64,000 nucleotides of DNA from Spirometra erinaceieuropaei (GCA_902702965.1 CACRXP010001247.1:1782-65781); one strand, 5' to 3'. Numbered from the stretch's first letter, positions 34,222-46,210 are shown. Notes: generated from the letters alone by a model not told the origin. Made by a program: numbers and translations.

Positions 34222-36185
34222 TGTGAAAATACTACCAACAGTTTGACCAGCACGTGGTGAATTTTGGCAAATTAATGCGACCAAAAGCTTTAAAGTAAGC
34301 CGTCATGGCATTTATCTCGGCGCAAGAACGTTTACAATTTGTTTGTACGTTTAACCTTTAAAGCACACTCAAGGAAACAAAACGTCACGATGTCGTATTC
34401 AATCCACACACTCCAACAATCATTTATCCACTTTGCAATATTCACCACTGGGGATTAGGTTATGATCGCAATTTTCAATGAAGCCCTCAAAATTTTCAGA
34501 GCATTTCGTGGTCTAGGCCTGACCTGTGGGCCTTAGTTAATTTGCCCATCTTAGCAAAACGTTATGACCCTATTAGTAGACGCGTAAACCTGTTTGCTTT
34601 GACCTCCTGCCCTCCTTGCGCGGACTGTGCCTACCTTCTGCCCACCAAATGTTCAAATATCTGCACGTAACTTAGTTCATTTGGCCCGTAAGTGCAGTAC
34701 AAGTAGGTGGGTTTTGGATGAACTAAACCACCATAAAACGCAAAGGAAGTTGTCATTTGACAGTTTGACCCTCGCATCCGACGATGTTCACCGTGTGCTC
34801 CACAGTAAGGTGGAGGAGGTAGGGTAACTGGCACGTAAGTTAGTTTACTGCGACGGTGGACTTTCGCGGCATCTACCGCACTCTCTCCTCCTACTCCCTC
34901 GCCTGGACCCGGTATCAAGAGATGCAGTAGGTGAACAAAATCATGAAATGTCAACCGAAATTCCGAAATGCGTTTTCGTTTCGAAAAGATTAATTAGGTA
35001 GGCTTGTAAAACTAATCAGCCTGCAACATAATTTTATAATATTTCAGTTACCTCTGGGATGCCGACTCTTGAATGAACTTCCTTTCGGCTACATCAAAAA
35101 CAACGCTCATTAAAAACTGACTACTTATGTAGCATACATTTTTCACATTGATTATCGCTGCCCCTAAAATTATATTTCATTGAAAACGTGCATAAAAATA
35201 TTCACTCTTCTGCACATTCGGTAGAAAATTACGTCTTCTTCTAATTTTATACTCGAAGGAGGGACATAATTCGGTTTTAAAAAAGTTTCTAATTATGGGA
35301 CTATTAAATACCGTGAAATGGCCGTTCATAAATCGTCATGTCTCTGCATTTACCAACCTGGCTTGTAAAGTCAACAATATGAATCAAACCCACTGGTAAA
35401 TTTTATGAATCCTATTTGCTCCTCCTTTTTACCGTAGAGAAATATGTGGTTTTGCGTACGCGGAAACTATATGGCTTGTATTTTGGAAGCCCTGAATGCA
35501 AGTGTAACGGCACATCGGGTTCAAAATTATTGGGGAATTGAAGAAGTTTTTGAAAACCGAATAATATCCTTCACTCTAGTATAAGATCAAAAGAAGACGT
35601 ACTTATCTACCGAAAGAGCGAAAGAATGAATATTTTTATGCATGTTTTCCATGATATATAATTGGACTTTTAGGGGCAGCGATAATCAGTGTGAAAATGT
35701 ATGCTAAATAAGTAGTCATTTTTTACAGAGCATAGTTTTTGCATGCAGCCAAAAGGAGGCTCATTCGAAAGTCGGCATCCCGAGGTAACTGAAATATTAT
35801 AGAATTATGTTGCGGGCTGACTAGTTTTACAACCCTGCTTAATTAGTCTTTTCGAAACGAAAACGCATTTCGGAATTTCGGTTGACATTTCATGAGTCAG
35901 TTCATCTACTGTAGTCAAGAGGACTGGAAACGGGGGAGGATGCGGGTGGTTGGCGCAGCCGAGCCTTGGCGTTCCACTCCCCACCCCCTGGTCAAAACAA
36001 CAAATGACCAGGGTTTAAACCAACAACAACACCACAAAGGGTCAGATGGAGGAGGATGACTGGGCGACCATGCTCGCTGCCTGTATACACAGCGGGAGCG
36101 CAAACGCATCTGCCGGCAGTGAGCCAGCGAATACCAGGCTGCGAGGGCCATGGTTTACTGAATCATAGCATTGCAGAAGCTTAAA
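34222..36185 (+). repeat. Composite block 1: unique-like lead, split R1 repeat and nested foldback element
   Basis: About 1.96 kb also present, nearly base for base, at 40831-42815. Its layout is lead sequence (CAGCACGTGGTGAATT onward), R1 left half (34750-34928), foldback element (34929-35908) and R1 right half (35909-36180). Both copies share the same nested insertion at the same point, so the block was duplicated after the foldback element inserted. Its start abuts LINE-C. ORFs inside (34627-34954, 35915-36151) are not family members. Confidence 0.9.
34929..35908. repeat. Foldback (palindromic) element, best-preserved copy 1
   Basis: Each half is close to the reverse complement of the other over some 430 bp. 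The left starts CAGTAGGTGAAC...TCATGAAATGTCAACCG and the right ends with the complement of those words before CTACTGTAG. Shared internal words in inverted order include GAAATTCCGAAATGCG, GTTACCTC.GGGATGCCGAC, TTATCGCTGCCCCT and AAAAATATTCA. The middle (about 35290-35520) is less symmetric. No ORF. It resembles a MITE or foldback transposon without its own transposase. Confidence 0.85.
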
Positions 36186-36394
36186 GATTAAAGTAAATTC
36201 GTAACCCTTGACGGCGTAACGTCTTTTTGTTCAAGTATTCGAAGCTTTCGTGGTCTATAGTTTAAAAAAATCGTCACCTAAATAATTGTACCACTTACAT
36301 GTACTTCTTCATTCGCAAGAGCAGTCCTTGGAGCGAAAACAGTCACAGGAATGCAGGCTCTCGATGCGACCGCGAGTAAAACGTGCAGTAAGTG

Positions 36395-36765
36395 GGCTAT
36401 CTCATGAAATGTTAAAGCAATTTTCGAAATGTCGTTTTGTAAGATAACTGGGTGGCTGTATAATATTGATTATTATGCAGCATAATATCAGAATATTTTT
36501 GCTCACCGGGTCACCGGCGTTCGAGTGAGTTTCTTTTTAGTCACCTGCATAAATCACATCGGGGAAAAGAACTATCATCTAATTTGCATGGCACTTCCGC
36601 ACAGATTTTCGATGACCCTTACGTGCAAATATCTCTCACAGGAATTGTGCACAAAAATACTCTTTGTGTATGTATTTCGTAGAGAGTTACGTCTTAAATT
36701 TCCGCGCTCGAAGAAAGGATATCTTTCGCATTTAAAAGCTTCTAATTATGAGATTTTTTGAGATC
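36395..36765 (+). repeat. Foldback-family arm, half copy
   Basis: A left arm only: tip GTGCAGTAAGTGGGCTATCT, TCATGAAATG, then diverged arm words up to AAAAGCTTCTAATTATGAG. It is followed 65 bp later by a fuller copy in the same direction. Confidence 0.6.
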
Positions 36766-36825
36766 GCGAAACGCCTGCTCATGCAGCATCGCACCAATAC
36801 GTTTATTAATGCTGCTTGCGAAGTA

Positions 36826-37790
36826 CAGTAGATGTGCTATCTAATGAAATGCCAGCCGAAATTCTGAAAAATGTTTTCGATTCGGAAGGATTATTTTACT
36901 GGGGTTGTAATTTTATCTGCCATATGGTACAATCGCAGGTTATTTCAATCACATCGGGATGCCGGCTTTCAAAAAGAAACCTTTTCAGTCATCTGGAAAA
37001 GCAACAATTTAAAAAGTTGCTACTTGAAGAGTGTGACTTTTTTCCAACTGATTTTCAATATCCCTATAAATTCATGCATAAAAATACTCTTTCTTGCGCT
37101 CATTTAGTAGACAATTGCATCTTTCTGAAACTTCACACTCAAAGGAAGGGTATCTTTTGGTTTTGAAAAGTTTCTAATTATAAATTTTCTAAGGTGGCAA
37201 AATGTCCACTCATACAACATCGCAGCAGCATGTTTCTTAATTTTTCATATAAACTTTACAATCTAGTCCACATCTACTGGGCCATTTTGTGGGTGAGGCA
37301 TGAAATCTTGCTGTCCGTCTAAATAAATTTTTGGTATTTCTTTGATGAAGTGTATACTACCTGCAGTTTGAGAACACCGAATGCATATGTAACGGAAAGT
37401 GGAAAAAACATTTTTCCGAATGGAAAATTTTTTTGAAGACCGAAGGATACACTCCCTTAAGGTAAACAAACTGATGAAGACGTGTTTTGCTACCAAATGA
37501 GTTCAGTCGGGGAATATTCTTGTGCATGCTTCCTATAAAATATAGTTGAATTTATAACGGACATCGAAAATCAGTGGAAAAGTCATACTACTCAAAAATC
37601 GTTTTTTTACAGGCTGTAGGTTTGCAGGCGCCGAAGGGAAATCCATTTAAAAGCCGGCATCCTGGTGTGGCAGCAATATTTTGTAGTTTTACTATGTGAT
37701 GATTATTATCTCAACACTAATTAAGTAATAGTTTTGAATCAAAAGCAGATTTCAGAATTTCGACTAATAATTCACGAGAACTTCTGACCG
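36826..37790. repeat. Foldback element copy
   Basis: Left tip ACAGTAGATGTGCTATCTAA, then GAAATGCCAGCCGAAATTCT. Arm words CATCGGGATGCCGGCTTTCA and GGAAGGGTATCTTTTGG are mirrored on the right by CCGAAGGATACACTCCCTTA and AAGCCGGCATCCTGG. The right arm ends near 37790 in GATTTCAGAATTTCGAC. The ORF at 36816-37166 lies wholly inside the arm and is not a gene. Confidence 0.65.
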
Positions 37791-37869
37791 AGTAACCAAC
37801 GACCCCGGATTTGGATCCCAGACAATACACACTTGAAACTGGATCTAGCCGGTTGATGACTGCTAATAA

Positions 37870-38300
37870 GCCAGATATGGCCATTCCAGTCTCCCGTGTC
37901 TCTTGATTGAGTCCCAAGGGTCAACGGACTAAGCATATCCCGCAACTTGAGCGATGGGTGTCACTTCATCATAATGGTAGATGGGCGCTCACTGATTGCG
38001 CTACGGAACTCATCCGTCCCGTTGTGCCTTGGGGCTCGCGCTCTCTCGAGCCCCGCCGACAGCCACACGGCAGTACGTCATATAGGCAGAATAACATTAC
38101 CCAATCGACAAGCGAGACTGAAATAGCCATTTCTGGCTTATTGGCCGACGTCAGTCAGTCATCTCCAAGCCCGAAATGTGAACCACTTGGGACTTGATCT
38201 CGCGACCCGTTGGTTAGAAGTCCAACGTCCTGACCACTGAGCCACAGGCTCGTTGTCCTGTCGTAACGCAATCGGGGAACGCCCTCTGCCATTGTATAAC
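37870..38300 (-). repeat. tRNA-derived SINE, copy 4 with joined partial unit
   Basis: The minus-strand core at about 38200-38260 has AGCCTGTGGCTCAGTGG (A box) and GGGTCGCGAGATCAAGTC (B box). The body has ACTGACTGACGTCGGCCAAT and the tail GTCTCGCTTGTCGATTGGGT. A partial 5' unit with CTCGAGAGAGCG at 38040 and another SINE tail fragment at 37870-37910 adjoin it. Confidence 0.75.
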
Positions 38301-38304
38301 TCAA

Positions 38305-38795
38305 GTGCCAGTTTCAACTGAAGGGCAGGAGAATGGAAGAAAGATCGTATTTGTGACTGCCCTATAATAATAAAATTTGCACTACTGCTCCCAGTTTTCA
38401 GGTCCCGCCCCTTTTCCCAGCACAATGTACGTGGTCTTCAAACCATTTCACATTATTCCCCACATCTGAGGCTGCCTAGTTTTCATTCCCTGCTGTTGTA
38501 GTAGTATTCTTCAAGTGTCTATGTTACTGAAAATGTTATAGTAACCTGTTTATCCTGATTTGATAAGTGCAGATGCCGTTTTCTTAGGATCTTACAAGGC
38601 AAGGTCTATTACCCTTAAATATACTGAGCTCTAGCAAGCAGCTGCTCTCTTAACCTTTGATTCCCTGAGCATTCCAAATACAACCCCCTTATGAAGCATC
38701 TGCGATTTTGGAAAGACATTTGAATAAAAGCACAGGCAGAATTGAGAAGTGCAGGTCTGTCCTCGGCACAGACTGTCGTGAACGAAGATGTCCAC
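38305..38795. other. Unannotated spacer
   Basis: No recognised coding or repeat content. Small ORFs at 38159-38425 and 38615-38876 carry no known motif. Confidence 0.45.
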
Positions 38796-38799
38796 TGTA

Positions 38800-39010
38800 T
38801 GCCCCGCACCATGGCAGGTAGGGAGGCGGCGACTAACTCGTGAGTTAGTTCCTATTTGGAGAGACTTGCGCAGCATCTACCGCATTCTATCTTCCTTCAC
38901 GCACCTGAGCCCGGTGTCAAGACAAAGTCAAGAAGTTCCCGGGGACGGTATCGGGACATTGGCTGACAAAGCTAAACAGTCCGTCTGCCTGTGGCACACG
39001 CACCTCTGTA
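38800..39010 (+). repeat. R1 dispersed repeat, partial copy
   Basis: Central R1 words: TTGCGCAGCATCTACCGCAT, GCCCGGTGTCAAGACAAAGT, CAAGAAGTTCCCGGGGACGG. The target region where the foldback element sits in the composite blocks is uninterrupted here. Confidence 0.7.
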
Positions 39011-39344
39011 CTGAACACAAAGAACCAGGTCTTCACACACAAGCAACAAATGGAATGACCATTTCCGGGTTATTTGTTAATGATATCCCAAATTAAGCCT
39101 GCTTATTTTAGGTTTGAATGCAAACCAATTGATCATCAAGCAGCTCCCAAAGGGACTCTGATCGCCTTGGCCGAGGCCGAGGTTATTCATTTACATGACA
39201 GTGATGTGCATCAGTTAGTCCTGGTCTAAGGGAGACTTACAGCATTTGTTTCACACTCTTTCCACATGCATCAAGTTTCAACGACAAGATACGTTCAATA
39301 TAATTAATGATTGTTGTAGACATGAGGATATTTGGACCGTCGCG

Positions 39345-39530
39345 AATGACGATGCCGCAGTTTGGCGAGCGCAGGGATGGTGACTTGCGCACGAATCAAA
39401 TCATTTTAATAGTAGACTTGCGCATAAACTGCCTGCGTGCTCTCTCGCCCCTCACCCATTTGAGTTTGGTGTCAAAACAGAGTCAAGAAGACCGGAGGCG
39501 GAATCGGGCGTGGTGACTGACAAAGCTTAT
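39345..39530 (+). repeat. R1 dispersed repeat, partial copy
   Basis: GACTTGCGC, TGCGTGCTCTCTCGCCCCTC, GGTGTCAAAACAGAGTCAAG, AAGACCGGAGGCGGAATCGG. It sits just upstream of the LINE-B copy at 39655. Confidence 0.7.
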
Positions 39531-39654
39531 TGGCCCATCTACGCTTTCCACGCACCACGCGGACGGCCGACCTGGACTTTATACACAAACAAGAAAAGGA
39601 GGAGGTTCAGATCCCTGCCGAGTGAGTGTGTCATAGGGGCCACATAAAGGGGTG

Positions 39655-40680
39655 GCGTACCATTGCAGGAGGTAGACGTCCAGAAAGACTTGGGTGTGTG
39701 GGTAAGGGCTTCTCTAAAACCGTCGCTCCACTGCACCAAGGTAGCCAAGTCAGCGATGTCTGTCCTTTATCTTGTCAAGAGAGCTTTCTCTATCTTCGAT
39801 GGGGACTGTTCCAATAAAATCTTTCGGATATTTGTACGGCCACAGCTAGGGTTCGCTAGTCAGGCGTGGAAACCCTGGACATATAAAGATCTCAGCATCC
39901 TTGAGAAAGCTCATATTCGGGCAACCAAACTCGTAAGTGGACAGGGTTCACTCCCCTAGGAAACACGACTATCCCAACCTCGGCCTTTTCCCACTGAATT
40001 ACAGACATCTAAGAGGCAACCTTATACAAACATTCCGTATAATGCGCGGCCAGGACTGCTGTCTCTTACCCGCTAATTGCTTTGAGTTAGAAACCACAAC
40101 GAACCTCCGAGGTCATTCACTTAAACTACGTGTGACTGGCGCCAGGCTGGACATGCCGAAGTTCTTCTTTTCAAACAGAGTGATCGAGTATTGAAATGCT
40201 CTGCCAACAGATGTCGTCATGCCCACCTCCGTCGAGGCTTTTAAGCGCAAGTTGGACCAGTGTACCACTAAACGTCATAAAGTCTCCTGACCGACATAGT
40301 CTTAGCATTTCGTTGAACAGTTTATCCACTTTATTATATTACTGCCTGTATTTCAGTAATGTTTGTTTTATCATTATTATCCCAGGTGCGTTGAATGTGT
40401 GTTGGCATTCAATTTGTCTCCCCCAGAAACTGGGATAGCACCAATTATCCGTAGAAAGACTACCGTACAGCACATTTCGTAACGTTAATGTTTTTTAACA
40501 CCTATAACAATTCGTTTATCTGTCCGTTTTCGAAAACCTTGTCAATCTGGAAAAAAACTTCTGCAGGTGTTTGATGTTTCCATTTTCAAATTTTTGATAT
40601 AATTCGTTTCCTTGTAACAAATAGGGAGTTCAAAGGTTCAACACCTATGTTTCCCTCAAATAAACTGAAAATGAAACTCT
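39655..40680 (+). pseudogene. LINE-B copy 2: C-terminal part of a CR1/Jockey-type LINE
   Basis: Better kept than the copy at 2375. It reads QEVDVQKDLGVWVRASLKPS, LHCTKVAKSAMSVLYLVKRA, FVRPQLGFASQAWKPWTYKD and EKAHIRATKLVSGQGSLP (39663-39959). After a frameshift come YPNLGLFPLNYRHLRGNLIQ, TFRIMRGQDCCLLPANCFEL, LRGHSLKLRVTGARLDMPKF and FFSNRVIEY, then a stop where Trp is expected, and NALPTD. The 3' UTR ends at about 40680 in CAAATAAACTGAAAATGAAA. The RT domain is lost by 5' truncation. Confidence 0.85.
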
Positions 40681-40830
40681 CCGCCCTGAGGGGACGGAGT
40701 TAATCCTTTAACTGACAGCCTTCCGGTCAACAGCTGTTAGCGCGGCGTGTCAGATTGTTTGTTTTGAGGAATATGTGTTGAGTGCCGCGGAGATGGAGCT
40801 CCCAGACGAAATGGAAATAGGTGAAAATAT

Positions 40831-42815
40831 TAACAACAGTTCGATCAGCACGTGGTGAATTGTGGCAAATTAATGCGACCAAAATCTTTAAAGTAAGCCG
40901 TCATGGAATTTATCTCGGCGCAAGGACATTTACAATTTGTTTGTAAATTTAACCTTTTTAAAGGGAACAAAACGTCGCTATGTCGTATTTAATCCACATC
41001 CTCCAACCGTCATTTATGCACTTCGCAATATTCACCTCTTAGGCCTCTGTTTATGATTGCAATTTTCAATGAAGCCCTCAAAAGTTTCAGACACAAGCTG
41101 GGTATTTCGTGGTCTAGGCCTGACCTAGGGGCCTTAGTTAATTTGCCAATCTAAGCAAAACGCTATGACCCTGTCAGTAGACGCGTAAACCTGTTTGCTT
41201 TGACCTCGTGCCCTCAGTGCGCGGACTGCGCCTACCATTTGCCTAACAAATGTTCAAATGTTTGCACATAACTTAATTCCTTTGGCCTGTAAATGCAGTA
41301 CAAGTAGGTGGGTTTTGGATGAACTAAACCACCATAAAACGCAAAGGAAGTTGTCATTTGACAGTTTGACCCTCGCATCCGACGATGTTCACCGTGTGCT
41401 CCACAGTAAGGTGGAGGAGGTAGGGTAACTGGCACGTAAGTTAGTTTACTGCGACGGTGGACTTTCGCGGCATCTACCGCACTCTCTCCTCCTACTCCCT
41501 CGTCTGGACCCGGTATCAAGACACGCAATAGGTGGACTAACTCATGAAATGTCAACCGAAATTCCGAAATGCGTTTTCTTTTCGAAAAGATTAATTAGGC
41601 AGGCTTGTACAACTAGTCAGCCTGCAACATAATTCTATAATATTTCAGTTACCTCGGGATGCAGACTTTCGAATGAACTTCCTTTTGGCTACATGCAAAA
41701 ACTATACTCTGTAAAACTGACTACTTATGTAGCATACATTTTTCACATTGATTATCGCTGCCCCTGAAAGTCCAATTACATTTCATGGAAAACATGCATA
41801 AAAATATTCACTCTTTTGCTCATTCGGTAGGAAATTACGTCTTCTTCTAATTTTATACTCGAAGGAGGGACATAATTCGGTTTTAAAGAAGTTTCTAATT
41901 ATGGGACTATTAAATACCGTGAAATGGCCGTTCATAGATCGTCATGTTTCTGCATTTACCAACGTGGCTTGTAAAGTTAACAATATGAATCAAACCCACT
42001 GGTAAATTTTATGAATCCTATTTGGTCCTCCTATTTTATCGTAGAGAAATATGTGATTTTCCGTACGCGGAAAATATACGGCTTGTATTTTGGAAGCCCT
42101 GAATGCAAGTATAACGGCAGGTAGGGATCAAAATTATTCGAGAATTGAAGAGGTTTTTGAAAACCGAATAATACCCTTCCTTCGAGTATAAAATTAAAAG
42201 AAGACGTACTTATCTACCGAAGGAGCGAAAGAAGGAATATTTTTATGCATGTTTTCCATGAAATATCACTGGACTTTCAGGGGCAGCGATAATCAATGTG
42301 AAACATTTATGCTTCGTAAGTTGCCATTTTTTACGGAGCGTAGTTTTTGCATGCAGCCGAAAGGAAGTTCATTCGAAAGTCGGCATCCCGAGGTAACTGA
42401 AATATTATAGAATTATGTTGCAGGCTGACTAGTTTTACAACCCTGACTAATTAATCTTTTCGAAACGCAAACGCATTTCGGAATTTCGGTTGATATTTCA
42501 TGAGTTAGTTTACCTACTGTAGTCAAGAGGACCGGAGACGGGGGAGGGTGCGGGTGGTCGGCGCGACTGAGCCCGAACCTTGGCGTTCCACTCCACACTC
42601 CCTAGTCAAAACAACAAATGACCAGGGTTTAAACCAACAACAACACAACAACGGGTCAGATGGAGGAGGATGACTGAGCGCCCCTGCTCGCGGTCTGTAT
42701 ACCCCGCGGCAGCGCAAACGCATCTGCCGGCAGGGAACCAGGTGTCGGCGAACTCCCAGCACATACCAGGCTGCGAAGACCATGCTTTGCTGAATCATAG
42801 CATTGCAGACGCTTG
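40831..42815 (+). repeat. Composite block 2 (duplicate of 34222-36185)
   Basis: Same order as block 1: lead, R1 left half (41350-41525), foldback element (41527-42515), R1 right half (42516-42800). Scattered single-base differences and small indels separate the two, so the copies are not very recent. It starts about 150 bp after the LINE-B 3' end. The R1 right half is cleaner here (TCTGCCGGCAGGGAACCAGG). Confidence 0.9.
41527..42515. repeat. Foldback (palindromic) element, best-preserved copy 2
   Basis: The left arm from CAATAGGTGGACTAACTCAT and the right arm ending CATGAGTTAGTTTACCTACT are near-complementary for over 400 bp. Internal words such as TTATCGCTGCCCCTGAAAGT and its complement, and GAAGGAGGGACATAATTCGG against CCGAATAATACCCTTCC, show the symmetry. 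No ORF of its own. Confidence 0.85.
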
Positions 42816-42819
42816 CAGA

Positions 42820-43650
42820 CCTTTAAGCCCAGAAGGGTTATATGTGGCCCTGAATTTGCCTGGGCCGTCAGTCTTCAAGACTGGGTAACCAAGCAGTCGT
42901 AGGCTGAGAGACACTACCCGTAAAGCACACGCAGACAATCCTCGCATGCATGGGAGTGTCACAGACCAGTGAAGACCCAGGCGTGACAGCTTGGCTCTCA
43001 GCCCACGGTCTGGCATGCAGTGAGCATAGACTTGCACGGTAGACTATTTGTGGGTATTCAAAGCTGTCAGTCAATGTGTGGCTACGAAGACGTCGAAGAG
43101 AGGAAGGCAATTAGACAGAAAGACGAGAGGTTTCAACTTCAGTCCTGGAAGAACAGCATGCTTTTTAGCAGTAGTAAGTGCGCTAGTTCCAAAACTGACC
43201 AATCAAGAGTGCATCACAAATCGGGGTGTAATAAAAGTAGTTGCGCCTACGAGTCTACTTTACCACGAGTCAAAACGGAAAGAAACCGGAGAAGTCGTCA
43301 TTTGCGGATAATTGTCGCCATCGATGACGTTTGCCCTGCGAACTCGAAGGATATTGGATCGACTTTACAGTCGGGACTCAAGAATGTTTGGAAATAGCAG
43401 TATTCAGACCCAAACAAAAAACTGGTGAAGTAAAATCTGCCAGCTGTTCGTGGAAATCCAGCCGTGATTTCCCATAAAGAACGATTAACGTCCGTTGCGG
43501 TCACCAATTCTTTAAGCGAAAATTCCCACTCACGTACTAGAAGACTGAAGATGGCCATTTATGATAAAATGTCGTCTACATGGGGAATGTAAATAAAAAA
43601 TTTGACTTCTAGATCTTCCCTAACATCGGGTACACTTGGTTAACGCCTTG
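42820..43650. other. Unannotated stretch
   Basis: ORFs on both strands (42868-43110, 43020-43397, 43298-43558) overlap one another and show no known motif. The longest, 125 codons at 43020-43397, is Ser- and Lys-rich; function unknown and reality doubtful. Confidence 0.45.
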
Positions 43651-43654
43651 CATT

Positions 43655-43840
43655 GGAATAGCATTACCGACAGAGACAAGGGAAACTGGAATGGCCATTT
43701 TTGACTTATTAGTCGTCGTCAGCCAGTCCTACCTAACCCCGAGGTGTGCAACACCTAGAGCTCGATCCCGCGACCTGTTGGTTATGAGTCCAACGCCACT
43801 AACCACTGAGTAGCAGGCTCGGTATGCAGCAGCCGCTTCA
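43655..43840 (-). repeat. tRNA-derived SINE, copy 5
   Basis: A minus-strand core GAGCCTGCTACTCAGTGG (A box, diverged) and CAGGTCGCGGGATCGAG (B box), followed by body words CGGGGTTAGGTAGGACTGGC and TGACGACGACTAATAAG, and tail CAGTTTCCCTTGTCTCTGTC. Confidence 0.75.
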
Positions 43841-43974
43841 TCCCCCCTTTTCTCCGGCTCCGTTTTGTCAATCGGTGGCCGCGACAATCGTTGCCAGNCC
43901 TGTCCAGCTGCAGTGACTCCCGGCTGCCCTCACAAACTAGTATCACGTCACGCGCGTCGGACGATCTGGCTTGA

Positions 43975-44080
43975 TACCCGTGAGCCCCGAACCCAAGACG
44001 GCAAGGAAAGGTTTGAGTACAGTCAACCCTCTAGCCACCTGAGCCACGAGGCCCTTTCGAGTGCTGTAATTATAATAACA
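43975..44080 (-). repeat. tRNA-like repeat core, partial inverted copy
   Basis: The reverse complement reads GGGCCTCGTGGCTCAGGTGG then CTAGAGGGTTGACTGTACTC, with a TTGGGTTCGGGGCTC B-box remnant. It lies opposite to the copy at 44190. An unknown base (n) is present just upstream at about 43899. Confidence 0.6.
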
Positions 44081-44188
44081 TTTGGTGGGAACTACCCACC
44101 CAGCCTACTGCAATGTATGGAATCCACCAAATCTGCTCCAGTTAGCAGACTGCCCAAGCTGGCTGTCCAAGCTCACTGCTCCCGGTGG

Positions 44189-44275
44189 GGTCTCGTAGCT
44201 CAGGCGGCCAGAGCGTTGGCTGTACTCAAGCCCCCGCCCTTTCTATTGTGGGTTCTAATCCCCCCGAGGTCACTG
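44189..44275 (+). repeat. tRNA-like repeat core copy
   Basis: GGTCTCGTAGCTCAGGCGGC, GAGCGTTGGCTGTACTCAAG, then GTGGGTTCTAATCCCCCCGA: D arm intact, T arm damaged. The upstream sequence (GGAATCCACCAAATCTG...) is the complement of the usual leading flank, so the flank is inverted here. Confidence 0.65.
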
Positions 44276-44309
44276 AGCCTTCTGCAATTGAGTCAGTATC
44301 TTATTCAAC

Positions 44310-46127
44310 ATTTGCCAAAGCCCCTTTTAACGCCCTAATCTGTCTCACCCGTTGTGTGCGTGGTCCCACGTTGTCATGCTAATCGATCGATTTGACTTGG
44401 GCATGCATCCGCCCTCCCTCTCGTCCACGGCTTAACGATGAGGATGGCAATCCTCTGTTTTCGGGCCTTTCCTCTTGGCTGGCCAGCCGGCCCTCCCATA
44501 GCTCACTCAACCAAGCGCTCCACCCCCCCCCTCACCCACCCACCCCACCGACTTGTGTCCGTTTCGGCTTATTTATCTGTGACTTAGCTGGTCTGCAGCG
44601 GACTGGCTGACAGACCTGGAAGAAGGGTTGCCCGTTTGCTGAAAAGAAGAATTATAACGGTCTAACTTCTCTATGTATGACTTTATTTGCGAAAGCAAAG
44701 AGTAAGGGGTATCTGAGAGATTGGAGGCTGGACTGGTGAGGACTTGGTAACATCGCACATCTTCAGTAGCCGGCTGGCCATTCAAACCGGCCCCAAATAA
44801 AAGATTATTCATTGTCATCATCTAACTTTGTGGAAGATTAGAAATTACAAAGGCTTGTGCCGACGTAATGCAGATGATTTGTTAGAAGCGGCAGCCGGTA
44901 ATCTCATGATTCCTAAGTCCAAGGTCGGAGAGGTAGATCTTAGAGAACGGTCTTTCCTGTGGAGGAGAGCGTACGAACAGTTCAGAGAGCAGTCAGCCAG
45001 CCAACAATAGCTTCCTAAGTTGTAAGTCGATGTTGGCAAGCCATAATACCACACGGGCGATGAGGGCGCTTACTAAGAAAATTGAGCCAATGCAGATCGA
45101 AGACAGCTTGAAATTACACCAGAGTGTGCTAATGCCCGAAAAACATTAGTACGAGAACAAAGAGTGAAAGGAACTTATTGTGCACTTCTAGTGATACAAA
45201 CGGTAAAGGCGGTTGAGGCGGTTATAAGATGCGCATAGAGGAAGACCCTTTGAGTGCTGATCTGAAAAGAAGAGCCAGAAAAGCTGGTGTTACAGTAGGC
45301 TGAAAACGAAACAGAGAGACATTGGTAAATAGAGGTGGTATATCAGTAAACGGGGGACTACGTGAGCTATTCTGCGTGTTGGGTAAGCTTACTTTTTTGC
45401 CAGCCACATCTTAGAAGGGTTTCTTGAAAATTGATTGGACGGAGCAGCCCAATCAGTAAGACTGGCGGATAAAGGGCCTTGGTAACATAACCACCTTTGA
45501 TGTTAAAACTCGTCGTCGCGTTAGTCCTGCACCCCTACACATCCAGCTGGAAATGCACGCAAAACAGACCATCCAGAGCATCAGTATGAGTCATTCTATC
45601 ATGGCTGGTAGATGCCTTCTGATCTACTCTGCCGCTTACAAATCGCCAACTTTAGTGTGACCATCAGCTGCAGGTTTCTCGACCTTCCCCTGGATGATCA
45701 TCTCCATGCTAGTATATCCTACCGACGCTAGTTATCGTGTGGAATTTGATCGGGTCATTTGGGTGACCTATCGGGTAGCGAAGCATCACTTATAGCCACT
45801 GAGGCAACACAGTCTACAGACGATATCACTGAAGTTGAGAACTTATTTATCGACCTGTGAAAATACACTGTTCAGTCTTTTAGTCTATCGAAACCTAAAG
45901 AATGTCTGCTAATGCTTGTGAGATAGACAGGGCCCCATGATGAGGGGGAAGTGGACTGAAACCTTGTGGTCCGCCCTGGCCCAGCAACTGACAGGTTGTT
46001 CCTTAAAAACTCGAGTCACTAGTTAACAGAGAGCCCCTGTCCATTAAGGGGAAGATCTCATGTCTCCCGACCCAAATAACTTCGTAACATTAGGTGAGTG
46101 AGAAGGACTTAAGACCGCAGACATTTA

Positions 46128-46130
<3 letters not shown>
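44310..46130. other. Unannotated stretch
   Basis: Contains a C-rich run (about 44521-44550). ORFs at 44392-44610, 44573-44821, 44828-45010 and 45222-45407 carry no recognised motif. The 60-codon ORF at 44828-45010 has a plausible charged protein look (LLEAAAGNLMIPKSKVGEVD) but no known relative I can name. Confidence 0.45.
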
Positions 46131-46131
<1 letters not shown>

Positions 46132-46208
<77 letters not shown>

Positions 46209-46210
46209 GA
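46132..46210 (+). repeat. (GA)n microsatellite
   Basis: About 70 bp of uninterrupted GA followed by GATAGAGAGA. Likely length-variable. Confidence 0.95.

Noticed and set aside
34922..35915. TCAAGAG target site duplication around the foldback element
   Set aside because: Uninterrupted R1 copies (38930, 39480) already contain two TCAAGA words a few bases apart, so the flanking repeat predates the insertion.
43020..43397. A 125-codon ORF as a gene
   Set aside because: Overlapped by other frames of similar length, no domain, biased composition.
43899..43899. Ambiguous base n as a sign of a scaffold gap
   Set aside because: A single n in otherwise continuous sequence is an uncertain call, not a gap.
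44828..45010. A 60-codon ORF with protein-like composition
   Set aside because: Too short and without recognisable relatives; could be an exon but nothing supports splice sites.
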